From contig NZ_JACJQN010000004.1 of assembly GCF_014696675.1 (NCBI RefSeq), positions 124,001-188,000 on the forward strand: a stretch of 64,000 nt of DNA, read 5' to 3'. The position numbers were made by a program, and so were the translations under genes. The notes under the pieces are model-generated. The model was not told where the DNA came from, did not search any database, and worked only from the letters and a program-made list of their open reading frames with translations. Below, in pieces: positions 35,563 to 44,513 of the stretch. This DNA is from Phormidium tenue FACHB-1052 (GTDB lineage: Bacteria; Cyanobacteriota; Cyanobacteriia; Phormidesmidales; Phormidesmidaceae). The first letter of the stretch is position 1; each line of letters opens with the position of its first letter.

Positions 35563-35600
35563 TGAACCGTGGGGTTGATTTAGATCAACCCCACGGTTCA
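35563..35600. terminator. Strong 17-bp hairpin between pstB and the SLC13 gene
   Basis: Perfect inverted repeat, arms 35563-35579 and 35584-35600, with a four-base loop. It lies 24 bases after the pstB stop and between convergent genes, so it can end transcription from both sides. The T tract is weak, with only TTACTTT following. Confidence 0.75.
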
Positions 35601-35670
35601 TTACTTTAGTCGCTCAAGTTATCAAAATTGGGGTGAGACAAGCCCCTTGGATACCCAAGCGTCACAACGT

Positions 35671-37470
35671 TTACAGGCCGTACAGCCAGGCAATCAAAAG
35701 GGGTGTGATCACGGTCAAGATCAGGTTGAGGGGCAAACCGACTCGGGTAAAGTCAAAGAATTTGTAGCCTCCTGGGCCGTAAACCATGGTGTTGGTCTGA
35801 TAACCAATGGGCGTGATGTAGCTGTTAGAAGCAGCAAAGGTAACGGTAAATATAAAGGCCATGGGGTTCAGCCCTAGGCTGGTGGCCACCCCCGCTGCGA
35901 TCGGAATCATGAGGATGACGGCAGCGTTGTTGGAGAGCAGTTCGGTCAACAGATTGGTTACCAGATAGAAAATGATCAGGAGAACGAGGCCCGATGCGCC
36001 ACCGCCAATGGTGGCGAGCTGCTGGGCCAGCCAGTCAGTCGTACCGGAATTTTCCATGGCGGTGCCGAGGGGAATCAACCCGGCCAGCAAAAATATCACA
36101 TCCCACCGCACCGCACCATAGATTTCGCCTGGTTTGAGGCAGCCTGTAACCACCATGGCCATCACCCCTATGAGAGCGGTGACGAGAATGGGGGCCAAGT
36201 CTAAGGCGGCGGCCACAATTACGCCTAGGATGATGGCGATCGCAACCCAAGCCTTGTCAACCCGCAGGCCCTCAGCCTCTCGCTGCTCTAGAACTAGCAG
36301 CTCTCGGGTGGTTTGCAAGCCGGTAAAGCTGCTCTGGGGGCCTTGCACCAGCAGCAAGTCACCAAAGCGGAGGGGAACTTTGCCCATGCGATCGCGCACT
36401 AGCTCTTCACCTCGGCGGATAGCCAGCACCGTGGCGTTGTAGCGTTGGCGAAAGCGCATTTCCTTGAGGGTAGACCCGACCAGGCGAGAATTTGACAAAA
36501 TCAGCACCTCAGCAATGTGCTCTTCGCTATTGTCTAGCTCGTCTTCAAGGGGTGGTTGGCCAAATTTGACCTCGGGTAGAATGTCTAGCCCGCGCTGATC
36601 TTTGAGGCTCAGCAGTTCATCCCGACCGCCTCGAATCAGCAGTAGGTCGCCCGCTTGCAGCACCTTATCGGCTAGGGGTTGGGCAAAGTGGCTGCCATCG
36701 CGAATGATTTCTAGTACGTCTATGTCAAACTTGCGCTGAATCTCGCTCGCTTTTAGGGTCTGGCCGATTAGGGTTGAGCGCGGAGTAACCACTACCTCAC
36801 TCATGTAGTCTTTCAACTCGTAGTTGGCCAGATTAGGGGACGACGATTTGCGATCGGGCAAGAGTTTGGGAGCAAACAGCGCTAAGTAAACCAAGCCCAC
36901 AATAAAAGTGATCACCCCGACGGCGGTGAACTGAAACAGCCCAAATTCTCCATAGCCGAGGTCTTTAGACACACCGCTAGCCAAAATATTAGTTGACGTA
37001 CCAATCACGGTAATCATGCCGCCTAGCACCGTGACGTAGGAAAGCGGAATCAGTAGCTTCGACGGAGAAATATTCTGTTTTTTGCACCATTCTTCTACGA
37101 TTGGCAGAAAAACGGCTACTACGGCAGTGTTGTTGATAAAAGCGGTAATCGGCCCGACCAGTAGACCCATGACAAAAATCTGCCGAGAAGGCTCCTTACC
37201 GCCCCATTTCATCAGCCAGTCTCGCACGATTTGAATTACACCCGTTTTAGCGATGCCAGCGCTCAAAATGAACATGAGCATGACGGTAATGGTGGCTGCA
37301 TTGCCAAACCCGGCGATGCCTTCTTCAGGCGTAACCAGTCCTAAAACAATCAATACAGTGGCGATCGCCAGGGCGGTCAAATCTACCGGCAGCCACTCTG
37401 CCACAAAGGCGATCAGAGAGCAGACCAACACCACCAGCATCAGAACAATAGGATTTTGAATAAAGTTCAT
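35671..37470 (-). CDS. SLC13-family permease with two TrkA-C (RCK_C) domains
   Basis: Ion-coupled anion transporter of the plasma membrane, 599 residues. About five helices form the N-terminal half, including the FINNTAVVAVFLPIVEEW and GTSTNILASG motifs typical of the DASS/SLC13 (CitT, SLT) fold. A cytosolic insertion (about 205-400) holds two RCK_C/TrkA-C domains, seen in DVLEIIRDGSHFAQPLADKV and ATVLAIRRGEELVRDRMGKV. The C-terminal helices carry the second motif, LLSNNAAVILMIPIAAG. Relatives transport sulfate in Synechocystis (SLT) and dicarboxylates elsewhere. A sulfate role would suit the window, which also has ATP sulfurylase, but this is inference. Confidence 0.87.
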   Translation of the reverse strand: MNFIQNPIVLMLVVLVCSLIAFVAEWLPVDLTALAIATVLIVLGLVTPEEGIAGFGNAATITVMLMFILSAGIAKTGVIQIVRDWLMKWGGKEPSRQIFVMGLLVGPITAFINNTAVVAVFLPIVEEWCKKQNISPSKLLIPLSYVTVLGGMITVIGTSTNILASGVSKDLGYGEFGLFQFTAVGVITFIVGLVYLALFAPKLLPDRKSSSPNLANYELKDYMSEVVVTPRSTLIGQTLKASEIQRKFDIDVLEIIRDGSHFAQPLADKVLQAGDLLLIRGGRDELLSLKDQRGLDILPEVKFGQPPLEDELDNSEEHIAEVLILSNSRLVGSTLKEMRFRQRYNATVLAIRRGEELVRDRMGKVPLRFGDLLLVQGPQSSFTGLQTTRELLVLEQREAEGLRVDKAWVAIAIILGVIVAAALDLAPILVTALIGVMAMVVTGCLKPGEIYGAVRWDVIFLLAGLIPLGTAMENSGTTDWLAQQLATIGGGASGLVLLIIFYLVTNLLTELLSNNAAVILMIPIAAGVATSLGLNPMAFIFTVTFAASNSYITPIGYQTNTMVYGPGGYKFFDFTRVGLPLNLILTVITPLLIAWLYGL

Positions 37471-37681
37471 ATTTGTTTGAAGCTTAGACTGAGCTTAAGT
37501 TTTGCACACCGCATGCTCTAAACGATTGGGGTTCGCCTGAGAACCATTTAGCTTCTTTCTGATTGCACATCGAAGCGCAGATTGCTCCTTAGCTCACGTA
37601 CCGAGTCAGGAGCGACCTGATATGGCCATACAATTAGGTTCTAAGGTAGTACTATCCTCTGCAAATTTTTCTTAGAAGCCT

Positions 37682-39145
37682 ATGACTAGCCCCGATGTTT
37701 CGCCCTCGGCGCCGGGTTCGGCGGTCGTCCCCAAGCCCAACCTGGGCATTTTGACCATGCTGCGCTTGGGGGTCTTTAACATGGGCCTGGGCATTATGTC
37801 GCTGCTCACCCTGGGGGTGCTCAACCGGGTGATGATCGAAGAATTGCGCGTGCCGGCGCTAGTGGCGGCGGGGGCGATCGCGGTACACCAGTTTATGGCC
37901 CCTGCCCGAGTGTGGTTTGGCCAGATGTCTGACTCTAGGCCGATTTTTGGCCATCACCGCAGCGGCTACATCTGGATAGGCATCGTGACGGTGGCGGTAA
38001 CGGCGTTTTGTGCGCTACAGGTAGTGTGGCAAATTGGCAGCCGCATTGCCGAGACTGGCTGGGGGCCAGCGGTGTATCCCTGGGTGGGGCTGCTGGGGCT
38101 ACTGTTTGCAGTCTACGGCTTGGCGTTGAGTGCCACCTCGACCCCGTTTACGGCGCTGCTGGTAGATGTGTCGGATGAAGACTCGCGATCGCGTCTGGTA
38201 GGCATTGGCTGGGCCATGCTGATGGTGGGCATTATCGCTGGGGTAATCATCACCTCGATTGTGCTGAAGCCGATTGAGCTGAATGCCCCCTTTGACCAGG
38301 TGCGCAGCGCGGTGAACCGGCTATTTGTGATTGCCCCGGCGGTGGTGTGCGCGCTGGCGGTGCTGAGCACCTACGGCATTGAGCGCAAGTATTCGCGGCT
38401 AACCCAGCGATCGTCGCTGCGCGATCGCGAAGACAGCCTCACCCTCGGTCGGGCGCTCAAGATTCTCACCGCTAGCCGCCAGACGGGGCTATTTTTCACC
38501 TTTTTGCTGGTGCTCAGCCTCAGCCTGTTCATGCAGGATGCGGTGCTGGAGCCCTACGGTGGCGAAGTCTTTGGCATGACCATTGCCGAAACCACCCAGC
38601 TCAACGCTGCCTTCGGTATGGGCACACTGCTGAGCATTATTGTCACCGGCTGGCTGGTGGTGCCCCGCTTGGGCAAAAAGCGTACGGTGGTGGTGGGCTG
38701 TAGCTGGGCGGCGGTGTGTCTGGTGGGCATTACCCTGTCGGGGCTGACGGGCAACCCGGCAATTTTGCTAACGGCGGTGTTTCTGTTTGGCACGGCCTCT
38801 GGCATTCTCACCCTGGGGGCGATCGTGCTGATGCTGGATTTGACCGTGGCGGAGACAGCGGGAACGTTTATTGGGGCCTGGGGGCTAGCCCAGGCGATCG
38901 CCCGTGGCAGCGCCACAGTCCTGGGCGGCGGCGTGCTCGACCTGGGTCGCGCCTTGCTCAGAACCTTCAACGGAGCGGCGGAAGTGGGCGAGCCCCAGGC
39001 GTTTTTGGCCTACGGGCTGGTGTTTACCCTGCAAGCGATCGGCATGCTGATCGCGATCTGGCTGCTCAGCCGGGTGAACATTCAAGAATTTCAGGCCAAT
39101 GCCAAGGCGGCAATCACCGCTGCCATCGCAAACGATATGGATTGA
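37682..39145 (+). CDS. BCD/PucC-family MFS protein (chlorophyll transporter-like)
   Basis: Major facilitator superfamily membrane protein of the bacteriochlorophyll delivery (PucC) family, 487 residues with about 12 helices. Typical segments are RLGVFNMGLGIMSLLTLGVL, GQMSDSRPIFGHHRSGYIW, ALLVDVSDEDSRSRLVG and GAWGLAQAIARG. In purple bacteria PucC and LhaA assist light-harvesting complex assembly. Cyanobacterial relatives are thought to handle chlorophyll. Binding of chlorophyll here is inferred from the family. The stop is two bases from the start of the inositol-phosphatase-like gene, so translation is probably coupled. Confidence 0.87.
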   Translation: MTSPDVSPSAPGSAVVPKPNLGILTMLRLGVFNMGLGIMSLLTLGVLNRVMIEELRVPALVAAGAIAVHQFMAPARVWFGQMSDSRPIFGHHRSGYIWIGIVTVAVTAFCALQVVWQIGSRIAETGWGPAVYPWVGLLGLLFAVYGLALSATSTPFTALLVDVSDEDSRSRLVGIGWAMLMVGIIAGVIITSIVLKPIELNAPFDQVRSAVNRLFVIAPAVVCALAVLSTYGIERKYSRLTQRSSLRDREDSLTLGRALKILTASRQTGLFFTFLLVLSLSLFMQDAVLEPYGGEVFGMTIAETTQLNAAFGMGTLLSIIVTGWLVVPRLGKKRTVVVGCSWAAVCLVGITLSGLTGNPAILLTAVFLFGTASGILTLGAIVLMLDLTVAETAGTFIGAWGLAQAIARGSATVLGGGVLDLGRALLRTFNGAAEVGEPQAFLAYGLVFTLQAIGMLIAIWLLSRVNIQEFQANAKAAITAAIANDMD

Positions 39146-39147
39146 GC

Positions 39148-39963
39148 ATGTCACAAAATTTTTGGGACGAGGTGCTGGCCTTTGCCGAGGCAACTACCAA
39201 AACCGTGGGGCAAAAGCTGCTCGAAGACTTTGGCCAGGTGCAGGCCGATTTGAAAGCCGACGGCAGTCTGGTGACTCGGTGCGATCGCTGGGCCGACGAC
39301 ACCCTGCGCGCCGCCATCCACGAAAAATTTCCCGACCACGGCGTGCTCAGCGAAGAGGTGGAACACATTTTCCCCGCCACCGACTGGTGCTGGATCATTG
39401 ACCCGATCGACGGCACCACCAACTTTACGCGCGGCATTCCGGTGTGGGGCATTTCATTGGGCCTGCTGTATCGCGGCATCCCGGTGTTTGGCTACGTGGC
39501 CATGCCGCCTTTAAACCAATCTTTCTACGGCTACTGGCCGGGGCAGAGCGGACTGAACATGCCCAGCGGGGCGTTTTGCAACGATCGCCCCATCCACAGC
39601 AGCGCGGCGACCCCCGACAAAACCCAGTTCTTTAGCCTCTGCGCCCGCAGCACCTCGGTACTGGAGAAACCCTTTCCCTGCAAAATTCGCATGCTGGGTT
39701 CTGCCGCCTACAACCTGCTGCTGGTGGGGGCTGGCTGGGCGGTGGGCGCGGTGGAAGCAACGCCTAAGATCTGGGATATTGCGGCGGTTTGGGCAATTAC
39801 CCAGGCTGCCGGAGCCACCTGGGTACCGCTAGATGACCTAGAGCCCTTTCCGCTGGAGGTAGGCAAAAACTACAGCAATCGGCCCTACCCCACGCTGGCG
39901 ACAGCCCAGACTCCCTGGGTAGAAGTCTTCCGTCCGTTGGTACAGCAAGTGGCTAATCCCTAG
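39148..39963 (+). CDS. Inositol monophosphatase family protein
   Basis: Mg-dependent phosphatase of the IMPase/FIG superfamily, 271 residues. The metal-binding motifs are present: LSEEVE (Glu), WIIDPIDGTTNF (the DPIDGTTNF signature) and WDIAAVWAITQAAGA (the C-terminal WDxxA). Substrate could be inositol-1-phosphate, histidinol phosphate, PAP or fructose bisphosphate. The sequence alone does not decide, and cyanobacterial genomes often have several. The frame is open far upstream (to 38716), overlapping the PucC-like gene, but the ATG two bases after its stop is clearly the start. Confidence 0.87.
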   Translation: MSQNFWDEVLAFAEATTKTVGQKLLEDFGQVQADLKADGSLVTRCDRWADDTLRAAIHEKFPDHGVLSEEVEHIFPATDWCWIIDPIDGTTNFTRGIPVWGISLGLLYRGIPVFGYVAMPPLNQSFYGYWPGQSGLNMPSGAFCNDRPIHSSAATPDKTQFFSLCARSTSVLEKPFPCKIRMLGSAAYNLLLVGAGWAVGAVEATPKIWDIAAVWAITQAAGATWVPLDDLEPFPLEVGKNYSNRPYPTLATAQTPWVEVFRPLVQQVANP

Positions 39964-39997
39964 GCGGCATCCTTAGGGCATGCAGGGAAGCCCAGAC

Positions 39998-40783
39998 TCA
40001 TAGGGACTCGGCGGCGGCAGGGTGCACAAACTGCTTGCCGCAGACTTTGCAGAGGTAGCACTGTTTACCCCGCCGCCGACCGTTTTTAGCCAGCTCCTGG
40101 GATTTGCAGTGGGGGCAAATCATTACATTCATTACATGGCCGTGAATTTGATCGCCCACATCGGCAGCTAGGTACACGGCCAGTAGCACTGGAATTTGCT
40201 GCATCAGGCGATCGCGCTTTTCTTCATCGGGCTGCCGCAGAGCCGCCAAAATCAGCGCATTGCAGCTGTGGACGCAGACCTCCGCCAAAAGATTGCGCCG
40301 CTCCGTTGGCAGCTCTGGATTGCGCTGGTGCAGGATGGCGGAGAGAAATGCGATCGCCCCCTGAGTCAGGCTGTCATCGATGGTTTGGAAGCGATCGCGT
40401 GCCGTGTAAAACTGCACAAACATTACTCGCGACACCGGCTGCTCAAACAGCGCCACCACGCCAGCGGTTAGCTGAGTCAGCATCTCCTTCAGCGGCAGCC
40501 GCCAAAATTCCTGGGCATTGGCCTGGCTCCACATAGCCTGTACCCGCTCCAGGTGGCGCAGTTCCATAGCGTTAAAGATCGCCGCTTTGTCGGGAAAGAA
40601 CTGGTACAGCGACCCGATCGCCGTGCCTGCCCGTTCCGCAATCTGGTGGGTAGTCGCCGCTTCATAACCCACTTCGTCAAACACCAGGGCAGCGGCTTCT
40701 AGAATTTTCTCGACCCGCTGCTGGCCCCGCCGCTGCTTTGGCTGGCGACGCAGACTGCTTGACGAATACGAGTCATCTGTCAT
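39998..40783 (-). CDS. TetR/AcrR regulator with C-terminal zinc-ribbon domain
   Basis: DNA-binding repressor of 261 residues. The N-terminal TetR helix-turn-helix (about 20-68) reads RVEKILEAAALVFDEVGYEA, TTHQIAERAGTAIGSLYQFF and FPDKAAIF. A helical ligand-binding domain follows to about 210. The last 42 residues hold a four-cysteine cluster, CPHC ... CYLCKVC, in the order MICPHCKSQELAKNGRRRGK followed by QCYLCKVCGKQF. This is the zinc ribbon otherwise known from the N-terminus of IS1 InsA and related transposase helpers. It could add a second DNA or RNA contact, or sense metal or redox state. I chose the ATG for MTDDSYSSS. The gene is divergent from the Rieske oxygenase, its likely target. 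Confidence 0.85.
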   Translation of the reverse strand: MTDDSYSSSSLRRQPKQRRGQQRVEKILEAAALVFDEVGYEAATTHQIAERAGTAIGSLYQFFPDKAAIFNAMELRHLERVQAMWSQANAQEFWRLPLKEMLTQLTAGVVALFEQPVSRVMFVQFYTARDRFQTIDDSLTQGAIAFLSAILHQRNPELPTERRNLLAEVCVHSCNALILAALRQPDEEKRDRLMQQIPVLLAVYLAADVGDQIHGHVMNVMICPHCKSQELAKNGRRRGKQCYLCKVCGKQFVHPAAAESL

Positions 40784-40835
40784 ATTTTTTAAACACGACG
40801 AATTTCTCACAATTTTATAGCTATCGGAGGCTTCT
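40784..40835. promoter_or_regulatory. 52-base divergent promoter region, TetR gene / Rieske oxygenase
   Basis: A short AT-rich spacer between divergent start codons. A strong GGAGG ribosome site (40826-40830) precedes the oxygenase ATG. The tight spacing means the TetR protein probably controls both genes from an operator here, but I see no perfect palindrome. Confidence 0.5.
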
Positions 40836-41870
40836 ATGCAGTCCATGCTTCCCGGTGCGCCCTGGCTGGCGGCGCACAAGTCTATGCTGACTACTAACCA
40901 ACCCCGCAAAATTTCCCTCTACGGTAATGATTACGTCCTGTGGAAAGATGGCGCAGGCGAGGTTCATGCCCTGCCCAACGCCTGCCCGCACATGGGGGCG
41001 ATGCTGTCAGAAGGCTGGTGCGAAGCAGCGGGTGATAGCAACAGCCGAGTCGTCTGCCCCTTCCACGCTCTTGGGTTTGATAGTCGGGGTTGCACGGTAC
41101 TGCCGGGTTCCGATCGGCAAACTCTACCTCAGTTAGAACCTTTGGAGTTGATTGTTCAGGGCGATTTTGTTTGGTCCTATGGCGGCTATGAACCCAAGGT
41201 GCCAATTCCAGGGGTGCTAGGGGCGATCGCAGCCGATTACACCTTCATCGGCCACACCGCCGACTGCACAGTGGCAACCGACTTACTCACCATGCTGCTC
41301 AACATGCATGATTACAATCACCAAAATGGCACCCACCGCGATCTGTTTCGCATTGCCGAGGTGCAGTTCCACCAGTTCGTCGATCGCGGACACGAATCCC
41401 ATGCCTACTACGCCATGCCCACCGCGCCCTACGCCCTAGGGGAAAAACTGCGTCGTCCAGACTTGTTTTTGCTGCCCGGCACCATCGAGGCCCATCTCGA
41501 AAATCACTTTCCGTCTCTCGTCATTTTTCACGGAGAGTCACCCCTGGGCAAACTGGTGCAGTGCCATCTGTTTGTGCCCGAGGCCGAAAACCGCACTCGC
41601 ACCTATATTTTGCTGTTTGGGCTAGCGAAGCATCCCGCCTTCAATCTGCTGGGGCGCAGCTATCTCAACTTTGGCAAAGTGGTGGTCGATCAAGATGCCG
41701 ATATTTTAGGCAAGATCTACCCCAACAGTCCGCAAAAAATCAAGCTCAACAATGAGGTGGGCATGGACTGGGTAAAACGTAATTTCGCCAGCTTTCCAGC
41801 AGTGGTTGAACCAAACTTTTCTAAAGATAGCGCTACTGCTCCGGCACCAGCTCCGAGTTCACCTCGTTGA
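40836..41870 (+). CDS. Rieske 2Fe-2S non-heme iron oxygenase
   Basis: Oxygenase alpha subunit of the Rieske non-heme iron family, 344 residues. The Rieske cluster ligands are Cys50-x-His52 in ACPHMGAM and Cys74-x2-His77 in CPFHALGF. The mononuclear iron site is Asp159, His162 and His167 in MHDYNHQNGTH, the canonical D-x2-H-x4-H spacing. Members include aromatic ring hydroxylases and the chlorophyll-pathway enzymes CAO and PaO. The substrate here is unknown. It is divergent from a TetR regulator, as in inducible catabolic or detoxification units. Its 3' end overlaps the convergent exported protein gene by 38 bases. Confidence 0.88.
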   Translation: MQSMLPGAPWLAAHKSMLTTNQPRKISLYGNDYVLWKDGAGEVHALPNACPHMGAMLSEGWCEAAGDSNSRVVCPFHALGFDSRGCTVLPGSDRQTLPQLEPLELIVQGDFVWSYGGYEPKVPIPGVLGAIAADYTFIGHTADCTVATDLLTMLLNMHDYNHQNGTHRDLFRIAEVQFHQFVDRGHESHAYYAMPTAPYALGEKLRRPDLFLLPGTIEAHLENHFPSLVIFHGESPLGKLVQCHLFVPEAENRTRTYILLFGLAKHPAFNLLGRSYLNFGKVVVDQDADILGKIYPNSPQKIKLNNEVGMDWVKRNFASFPAVVEPNFSKDSATAPAPAPSSPR

Positions 41871-42447
41871 TGGGGCGGCGGCGCAGCTCTTCCGACTCGG
41901 TGCGGGGTAGTAGGTCAAACACCTCTCGCATGACATCGTCGATCGCCTCGTAGGGGACTAGGCCAACTTCGTTAAACACCAGCTTCCCCTGGGCATTGAA
42001 CACCAGGGTTTGAGGAACAGCATCCTTAAAGTAGTAGCCGGGCTCGTAGGGCTCGTAGGAGGCTTTGACCGGAATTGCGTCAGCCATAATCGGCACAAAG
42101 TTAGCCACCCGTCCGTAGGGGGCTTGCAGCTGAGAAACAACCGACGCAAATTTCTTACAGTCGCTGCTGTCATCCACGTAGATCACCACAATAGCGGCCT
42201 TGCCGTAGCGCAGCGACTGCTCTAGGCTGACCTTGGGCGGCACTAGCGACCCATTGCCAGCATAGAGAGCAAAGATATTGCCGTCATAATTGTCGTCGGT
42301 GAGGCCAGCCAGGGCAGCGGGCTGTCCGCCCAGACTGAGCCACAGCACCAGGGCCGCACAGGCCAGACCAAGACTACGACTCAGGCCAGTCATAGCGTTG
42401 GGGAAAACGGCTAGGGTAGAAAACAGTGCAATAAGCCAGCGCAGCAT
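41833..42447 (-). CDS. Thylakoid thioredoxin-like protein (PSI accumulation factor family)
   Basis: Exported protein of 204 residues. A long hydrophobic N-terminus (about 1-48, core LGLACAALVLWLSLGG) ends near QPAALAG. The mature part LTDDNYDGNIFALYAGNGSL, then AAIVVIYVDDSSDCKKFASV, resembles a thioredoxin fold with only one cysteine, so it is not a dithiol oxidoreductase. Cyanobacterial homologues are named thylakoid membrane photosystem I accumulation factor; I recall this family name rather than prove it. An AAGGA site seven bases before the ATG at 42447 supports that start; a second ATG at 42393 would trim 18 residues. Confidence 0.65.
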   Translation of the reverse strand: MLRWLIALFSTLAVFPNAMTGLSRSLGLACAALVLWLSLGGQPAALAGLTDDNYDGNIFALYAGNGSLVPPKVSLEQSLRYGKAAIVVIYVDDSSDCKKFASVVSQLQAPYGRVANFVPIMADAIPVKASYEPYEPGYYFKDAVPQTLVFNAQGKLVFNEVGLVPYEAIDDVMREVFDLLPRTESEELRRRPINEVNSELVPEQ

Positions 42448-42531
42448 GGCAATGTCCTTGGTCTAAGAGCTGAGGCCGAGGCGTAATAGCCGCAAAGCCA
42501 CAGACTCTATTAGGCCACAGAATGGCGGCGC

Positions 42532-43146
42532 TTAAAGCTGAGCAGCGCGAAATTCCTCGACTATGGCCCGCATGGCGTCGGCGTTGGCCATGCGCAGATC
42601 GTCGGGAGTCCACACCACCACCTGGTAATACTCTTCGCCCATTTCAATGGTGGTGTGCAGGTAGGCGACGGCCTGCTCAGACACATCGCCCCGCACCTCG
42701 TACTGCACCGCCGGAAAACTGCTGATGCGCTCGACGCTGGTGCGCCTCTGGTTGGCTAGCACTTGACTAAAGCCACCCTTGAGAATTTGTAGATAAATAT
42801 TGGCCTGCTCTTCGATATTGCCGGGGGCTACCGCCTCGCGATTTTCGCCCAGCACGACCAAAAACATGTTTTCGTCGAGGTTATAGGCCTCAAGGTCGGC
42901 GTTGTTGTGCAGGGTGCCAGCGGGGGCCGCGCTCCAGCCGCTGGGCAGACGAATCTGCACGGGCTTGATGCGGCTCACCAGCATGTTGCCGCGAAACCCC
43001 TGAGCGACGTATTGGTTGCTCATCTCGCTGGTGCCCTCGGGCGATCGCGACAACCCCAGAGTGCTGCACCCCGCTAGCCCCAGCGCCACCAGCCCTGCCA
43101 CTAGAATGGGCCGCACCCGCTGCCCTGCCCCAGTCACTCCAGCCAT
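42532..43146 (-). CDS. Lipoprotein with PsbP-like character
   Basis: Membrane-anchored exported protein of 204 residues. The N-terminus has a signal peptide with the lipobox LGLAGC, so the mature protein probably starts at a lipidated Cys. The rest, including VQIRLPSGWSAAPAG, FLVVLGENREAV, AVQYEVRGDVSEQAVAYLHT and VVVWTPDD, has the beta-alpha-beta look of the PsbP/Mog1 fold. PsbP-like proteins in the lumen assist PSII, while others have no known role. The gene lies 84 bases upstream of the thioredoxin-like gene on the same strand and may be cotranscribed. Confidence 0.7.
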   Translation of the reverse strand: MAGVTGAGQRVRPILVAGLVALGLAGCSTLGLSRSPEGTSEMSNQYVAQGFRGNMLVSRIKPVQIRLPSGWSAAPAGTLHNNADLEAYNLDENMFLVVLGENREAVAPGNIEEQANIYLQILKGGFSQVLANQRRTSVERISSFPAVQYEVRGDVSEQAVAYLHTTIEMGEEYYQVVVWTPDDLRMANADAMRAIVEEFRAAQL

Positions 43147-43226
43147 AGCTCACCCTTTTGCGGTCGTTGGTTTGGTTTGACTTAAGGGTATAGCAACACC
43201 TCCGCAATGGCCCCATCCTCTCCTAT

Positions 43227-43268
43227 GCTAGATAGGTGTTTGCCGCAGTTGGCAAACACCTATCTAGC
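43227..43268 (+). promoter_or_regulatory. 18-bp perfect hairpin just upstream of ychF
   Basis: Arms 43227-43244 and 43251-43268 are perfectly complementary, with a six-base loop GCAGTT. The right arm ends 22 bases before the ychF ATG and is followed by AATTTCATTTT. It could act as an attenuator/terminator, a translation-controlling leader or a binding site; on the minus strand it would lie upstream of the lipoprotein gene. Confidence 0.65.
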
Positions 43269-43290
43269 AATTTCATTTTAGAGTTACCCC

Positions 43291-44382
43291 ATGTTACGAG
43301 CTGGCATTGTTGGCCTGCCCAACGTTGGCAAATCGACCCTGTTCAATGCCGTGGTGGCCAACGCCAAGGCCCAGGCCGCCAACTTTCCCTTTTGCACCAT
43401 TGAGCCCAACGTCGGGATTGTGGCGGTGCCCGATGCCCGGCTGCGGGTGCTGGCCGACATCTCTAGCTCTGTCGAGACTGTGCCCGCTCGGGTTGAGTTT
43501 GTCGATATTGCCGGTCTGGTGCAGGGGGCCAGCCAGGGCGAAGGGCTGGGCAACCAGTTTTTGGCCAACATTCGCGAGGTGGATGCGATCGTCCACGTGG
43601 TGCGCTGCTTTGAGGACGACGACATCATCCATGTCTCCGGCTCGGTGGATCCGGTGCGCGACATCGAGGTGATCAACCTGGAGCTGGCCCTGTCTGATTT
43701 GGCCCAGCTCGAGCGCCGGGTCGATCGAGTGCGCAAACTGGCCCGCGCCGACAAAGAGGCCCAGGCCGAGCTGGCCATTTTAGAAAAAATATTGCCGGTG
43801 CTCAACGAGGGCAAAGCCGCCCGCCAGGTAGAGTTCGACGCCGAGGCCGAGGCAATTATCAAGCCCCTGGGGCTGCTCACCCGCAAGCCCGTCATCTATG
43901 CCACCAATGTCTCTGAAGAGGATCTGGCCAGCGGCAATGCCTGGGTAGAGCAGGTGCGAGCGGTGGCGGCGGCAGAAAATGCCCAGGTGGTCGTTATTTC
44001 GGCCCAGGTAGAGTCAGAACTGGTGGATTTGAACGACGAGGAGCGCAAGGACTTTCTCGAAGCCCTCGGGGTCGAAGAAGGCGGCCTCAAGACCCTGATT
44101 CGCGCCACCTACGAACTGCTGGGGCTGCGCACCTATTTCACCACCGGCCCAAAGGAAACCCGCGCCTGGACGATCAAGGCGGGCATGGTGGCTCCCCAGG
44201 CCGCTGGGGTCATTCACACCGACTTTGAGCGGGGTTTTATTCGCGCTGAGACGGTGGCCTATAACGACCTGGTGGCGGCAGGCTCAATGGCGACGGCCAA
44301 AGATAAGGGCCAGGTTCGCAGTGAGGGCAAAGAGTATGTGGTGCAGGAGGGCGACGTGATGCTGTTTCGCTTCAACGTGTAG
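43291..44382 (+). CDS. ychF: Redox-regulated ATPase YchF (Obg family)
   Basis: Universally conserved ribosome-associated P-loop ATPase of the Obg-HflX group, cytosolic. The 363-residue protein has G1 [12 protein letters not shown] at 8-19, then [10 protein letters not shown] and [14 protein letters not shown] (G3 region). A divergent specificity motif explains ATP rather than GTP preference in the family. The C-terminal TGS domain (about 278-362) contains [12 protein letters not shown] and ends [10 protein letters not shown]. Length and motifs are standard. The gene stands alone behind a striking hairpin and is followed by an SGNH hydrolase on the same strand. Confidence 0.96.
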   Translation: MLRAGIVGLPNVGKSTLFNAVVANAKAQAANFPFCTIEPNVGIVAVPDARLRVLADISSSVETVPARVEFVDIAGLVQGASQGEGLGNQFLANIREVDAIVHVVRCFEDDDIIHVSGSVDPVRDIEVINLELALSDLAQLERRVDRVRKLARADKEAQAELAILEKILPVLNEGKAARQVEFDAEAEAIIKPLGLLTRKPVIYATNVSEEDLASGNAWVEQVRAVAAAENAQVVVISAQVESELVDLNDEERKDFLEALGVEEGGLKTLIRATYELLGLRTYFTTGPKETRAWTIKAGMVAPQAAGVIHTDFERGFIRAETVAYNDLVAAGSMATAKDKGQVRSEGKEYVVQEGDVMLFRFNV

Positions 44383-44513
44383 CCTACCTGGTGCCATCCT
44401 TTAAAGCGAGTAAAAAACCCTCGCGGCAAAGTGGTTTGTAGGGGAAAATCTATCTACAATTTGACCCATTGGCAGGGCTGGTTCTCTAGCTCCAGGTTTG
44501 TAGGTATATCGCT

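Noticed and set aside
38716-39147. Upstream extension of the inositol-monophosphatase-like gene
   Set aside because: The extension overlaps the PucC-like gene in another frame; the family start MSQNFWDEV lies two bases after that gene's stop.
40008-40130. Transposase-like zinc ribbon suggesting an insertion sequence
   Set aside because: The cysteine cluster is in frame with the TetR protein, and no transposase catalytic domain or terminal inverted repeats lie nearby.
44407-44436. GCGAG...CTCGC hairpin after ychF as a terminator
   Set aside because: The stem is only five base pairs and no T tract follows it.
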